This document shows, piece by piece, positions 13,182 through 14,630 of a stretch of 14,630 nt of DNA (positions are counted from its first letter, which is position 1; each line of letters starts with the position of its first letter). Where the stretch lies: the NCBI GenBank assembly GCA_946536955.1, contig CAMNFJ010000069.1, positions 1-14,630 of the forward strand, given 5' to 3'. The stretch comes from CAG-791 sp002394525 (lineage in GTDB: Bacteria; Bacillota; Clostridia; Lachnospirales; Lachnospiraceae). A program made the translations under genes and the position numbers. The notes below the pieces were generated by a model, which saw only the letters and a list, made by a program, of their open reading frames with translations, made no database searches and was not told where the DNA came from.

Positions 13182-14396
13182 ATGAAATATGATTTTACAT
13201 CGATCCTGGAACGCCGGGGGCGGGATGCCCTGGCGGTGGATTCGGTCGGAAAGATCGAGGGCTTTGCGCCCGAAGCTCCGGAGGATGGCTTTGATGTGAT
13301 CCCCATGTGGGTGGCCGATATGAACTTTCCGACGGTGCCCACGATCGCGGAGGCGATCACAGAGCGGGTCTCCCACCCGGCCTTCGGCTATTTCAGCCCG
13401 AGGGAGGAATATTTTGAATCGATCATCCGCTGGCAGGCGGACCGCCACGGGGCGGAGGGAATCACGCGGGACTGCATCGGCTATGAGAACGGAGTTCTGG
13501 GGGGGCTGGTCAGCGCCCTCAATGTCCTGTGCTCGCGCGGGGACAGTGTGCTGGTGCACTCCCCGACCTATATCGGCTTTACCAACACCCTGCGCAACAA
13601 CGGCTACCGGATCGTGCACAGCCCCCTTGCCCGGGATGAGGACGGAATCTGGCGCATGGACTATGCGGATATGGAAGAGAAGCTGCGAGGGGGCCGGATC
13701 CACGCGGCCATCCTCTGTTCGCCCCACAACCCCTGCGGCCGCGTCTGGGAGCGGGAGGAACTGGAGCGGGCCTATGCTCTTTTTGAAAAATATGACGTCT
13801 ATGTCATCAGCGACGAGATCTGGTCGGACCTGATCCTGGAGGGGCACACCCACATTCCCTCCCAGAGCGTCAGCCCGGATGCCCGCCGGCGCACGGTCGC
13901 CCTCTATGCGCCCTCCAAGACCTTCAATCTGGCGGGCCTGATCGGGAGCTACCACATTATTTTCAACAAAACCCTGCGGGACCGGATCCTGAAGGAATCC
14001 TCTCTGAGCCATTACAATGAGATGAATGTGCTCTCCATGTATGCCCTGATCGGGGCCTACCGGCCGGAGGGCGCCCTGTGGTTGGATGAACTCCGCCAGG
14101 TCCTGACCGGAAACGTCCGCTATGCGGTCGATTTCATCCGCGACCGCTTCGAGGGCGTGTCGCTGGCGGAGCCCGAGGGAACCTACATGCTTTTCCCCGA
14201 CTGCAGTGAATGGTGCAGGGACCACGGCAGGAGCCTGGAGGAACTGGAGCACATGTGCTGGCGCGTCGGCGTCGCCCTCCAGGACGGCAGGATGTTCAAC
14301 GGGCCCTGGAACCTTCGCATCAATCTGGCCCTGCCCCTGTCCCGGGTGCAGGAAGCCATGGACCGGCTGGACCGGTATGTCTTTAACGCGAGGTAA
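13182..14396 (+). CDS. patB: PatB/MalY-family PLP-dependent C-S lyase (cystathionine beta-lyase type)
   Basis: This 404-residue fold-type I enzyme belongs to the MalY/PatB branch of class I/II aminotransferases, which cleave cystathionine or cysteine to ammonia, pyruvate and a thiol or sulfide. It opens with the typical MKYDF and has MWVADMNF, FGYFSP, NGVLGGL, the SPHNPCGR motif with its Asn, ISDEIWSDL with the PLP-pyridine Asp, Lys246 in APSKTFNLAG as the Schiff-base lysine, and Arg379 in NLRINLALP for the substrate carboxylate. The length is normal. The start is set by family alignment, because the ribosome site is weak (GAAAGG lies about 15 bases upstream). It could serve methionine synthesis or cysteine breakdown; some relatives also regulate, as MalY does in Escherichia coli. 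No sulfur gene is adjacent. Confidence 0.93.
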   Translation: MKYDFTSILERRGRDALAVDSVGKIEGFAPEAPEDGFDVIPMWVADMNFPTVPTIAEAITERVSHPAFGYFSPREEYFESIIRWQADRHGAEGITRDCIGYENGVLGGLVSALNVLCSRGDSVLVHSPTYIGFTNTLRNNGYRIVHSPLARDEDGIWRMDYADMEEKLRGGRIHAAILCSPHNPCGRVWEREELERAYALFEKYDVYVISDEIWSDLILEGHTHIPSQSVSPDARRRTVALYAPSKTFNLAGLIGSYHIIFNKTLRDRILKESSLSHYNEMNVLSMYALIGAYRPEGALWLDELRQVLTGNVRYAVDFIRDRFEGVSLAEPEGTYMLFPDCSEWCRDHGRSLEELEHMCWRVGVALQDGRMFNGPWNLRINLALPLSRVQEAMDRLDRYVFNAR

Positions 14397-14399
14397 AAA

Positions 14400-14539
14400 G
14401 CTCCGGCCGGGCGCCCGGAGCGGAGCGCGGGAGTGCGGCCGGAACCGCACGGAGCGATATCAAACCGCAATGCGGCTTACGGAGTTTTAACGTGTGGAAA
14501 AGGCAGAGGGGACCGGAAACTCCGGCCGGACGGCCGGAG
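14400..14539. other. Cluster of GC-rich hairpins after patB
   Basis: Four inverted repeats follow the stop codon: GCTCCGG/CCGGAGC (14400-14421), GTGCGG/CCGCAC (14433-14450), CCGC-AAT-GCGG (14465-14475) and a 9-bp stem CTCCGGCCG-GA-CGGCCGGAG (14520-14539). None has a T-run, so none is a standard intrinsic terminator, although the first could slow RNA polymerase. Confidence 0.6.
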
Positions 14540-14546
14540 AGGCATA

Positions 14547-14574
14547 TTTCCACAGATAATTTCTATGGTATGAT
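14547..14574 (+). promoter_or_regulatory. Promoter pointing out of the window
   Basis: TTTCCA (14547-14552), a 16-bp spacer and TATGAT (14569-14574), preceded by TGG to give an extended -10. The remaining 56 bases show no start codon context or RNA gene that I recognise. Confidence 0.45.
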
Positions 14575-14630
14575 GTAAGGGTCAAAAGTATCGTAAAGGC
14601 TCTGAGACTCGTCAAGTTGCACAAACAGCC

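Noticed and set aside
13053..14450. A 465-codon open frame antisense to patB
   Set aside because: It is a codon-bias shadow of a convincing PLP enzyme, and it runs through the patB promoter and the heptamer array.

Overview
The window looks like chromosome from a GC-rich member of the Clostridia, most probably Lachnospiraceae. The evidence is the set of protein families (a GH36 alpha-galactosidase of the AgaA type, type III pantothenate kinase, short Mrp without a DUF59 domain, PatB/MalY C-S lyase, a NTF2-like/PAS sensor protein), good Shine-Dalgarno sites, TATAAT-type promoters and strong G/C bias at third codon positions. The family is an inference; no rRNA or other marker gene is present.

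Layout: 1-431 is an array of 52-bp tandem repeats cut by the window edge. 493-590 holds two 41-bp palindromic repeats. 595-819(-) is a small XRE-type repressor. 1042-1199 is a short mobile element (copy A). 1266-4556(+) is a very large PAS/coiled-coil/ATPase sensor protein, followed by a membrane-anchored alpha/beta hydrolase at 4724-5761(+). A bidirectional terminator region leads to a convergent gene, 6054-7274(-), for a NYN (LabA-like) nuclease with a LOTUS domain. Then come the divergent mrp (7739-8557,+), the alpha-galactosidase (9079-11325,+), convergent coaX (11695-12495,-), a second copy of the mobile element (12819-13043, copy B) and patB (13182-14396,+). The end carries GC-rich hairpins and a promoter that points out of the window.

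Most genes look like single transcription units; only the sensor/hydrolase pair might share a transcript. The metabolic genes (Fe-S carrier, galactoside hydrolysis, CoA synthesis, cysteine/cystathionine breakdown) do not form one pathway. I see no defence, phage or secretion cluster.

The notable content is in the gaps. Two copies of a 142-209 bp element with GTTAC ends, lying in opposite orientation about 11.6 kb apart, are each flanked by an 8-bp direct repeat (one perfect, one 7/8), which is the signature of a non-autonomous transposon (MITE). Their first 74 bp are nearly identical, while their interiors differ in hairpins. Separately, several gene ends or intergenic gaps carry their own unrelated tandem repeat (52, 41, 42, 36 and 47 bp), and two genes have a partial copy of their own last codons just downstream of the stop. 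These gaps are evolving rapidly by local duplication.
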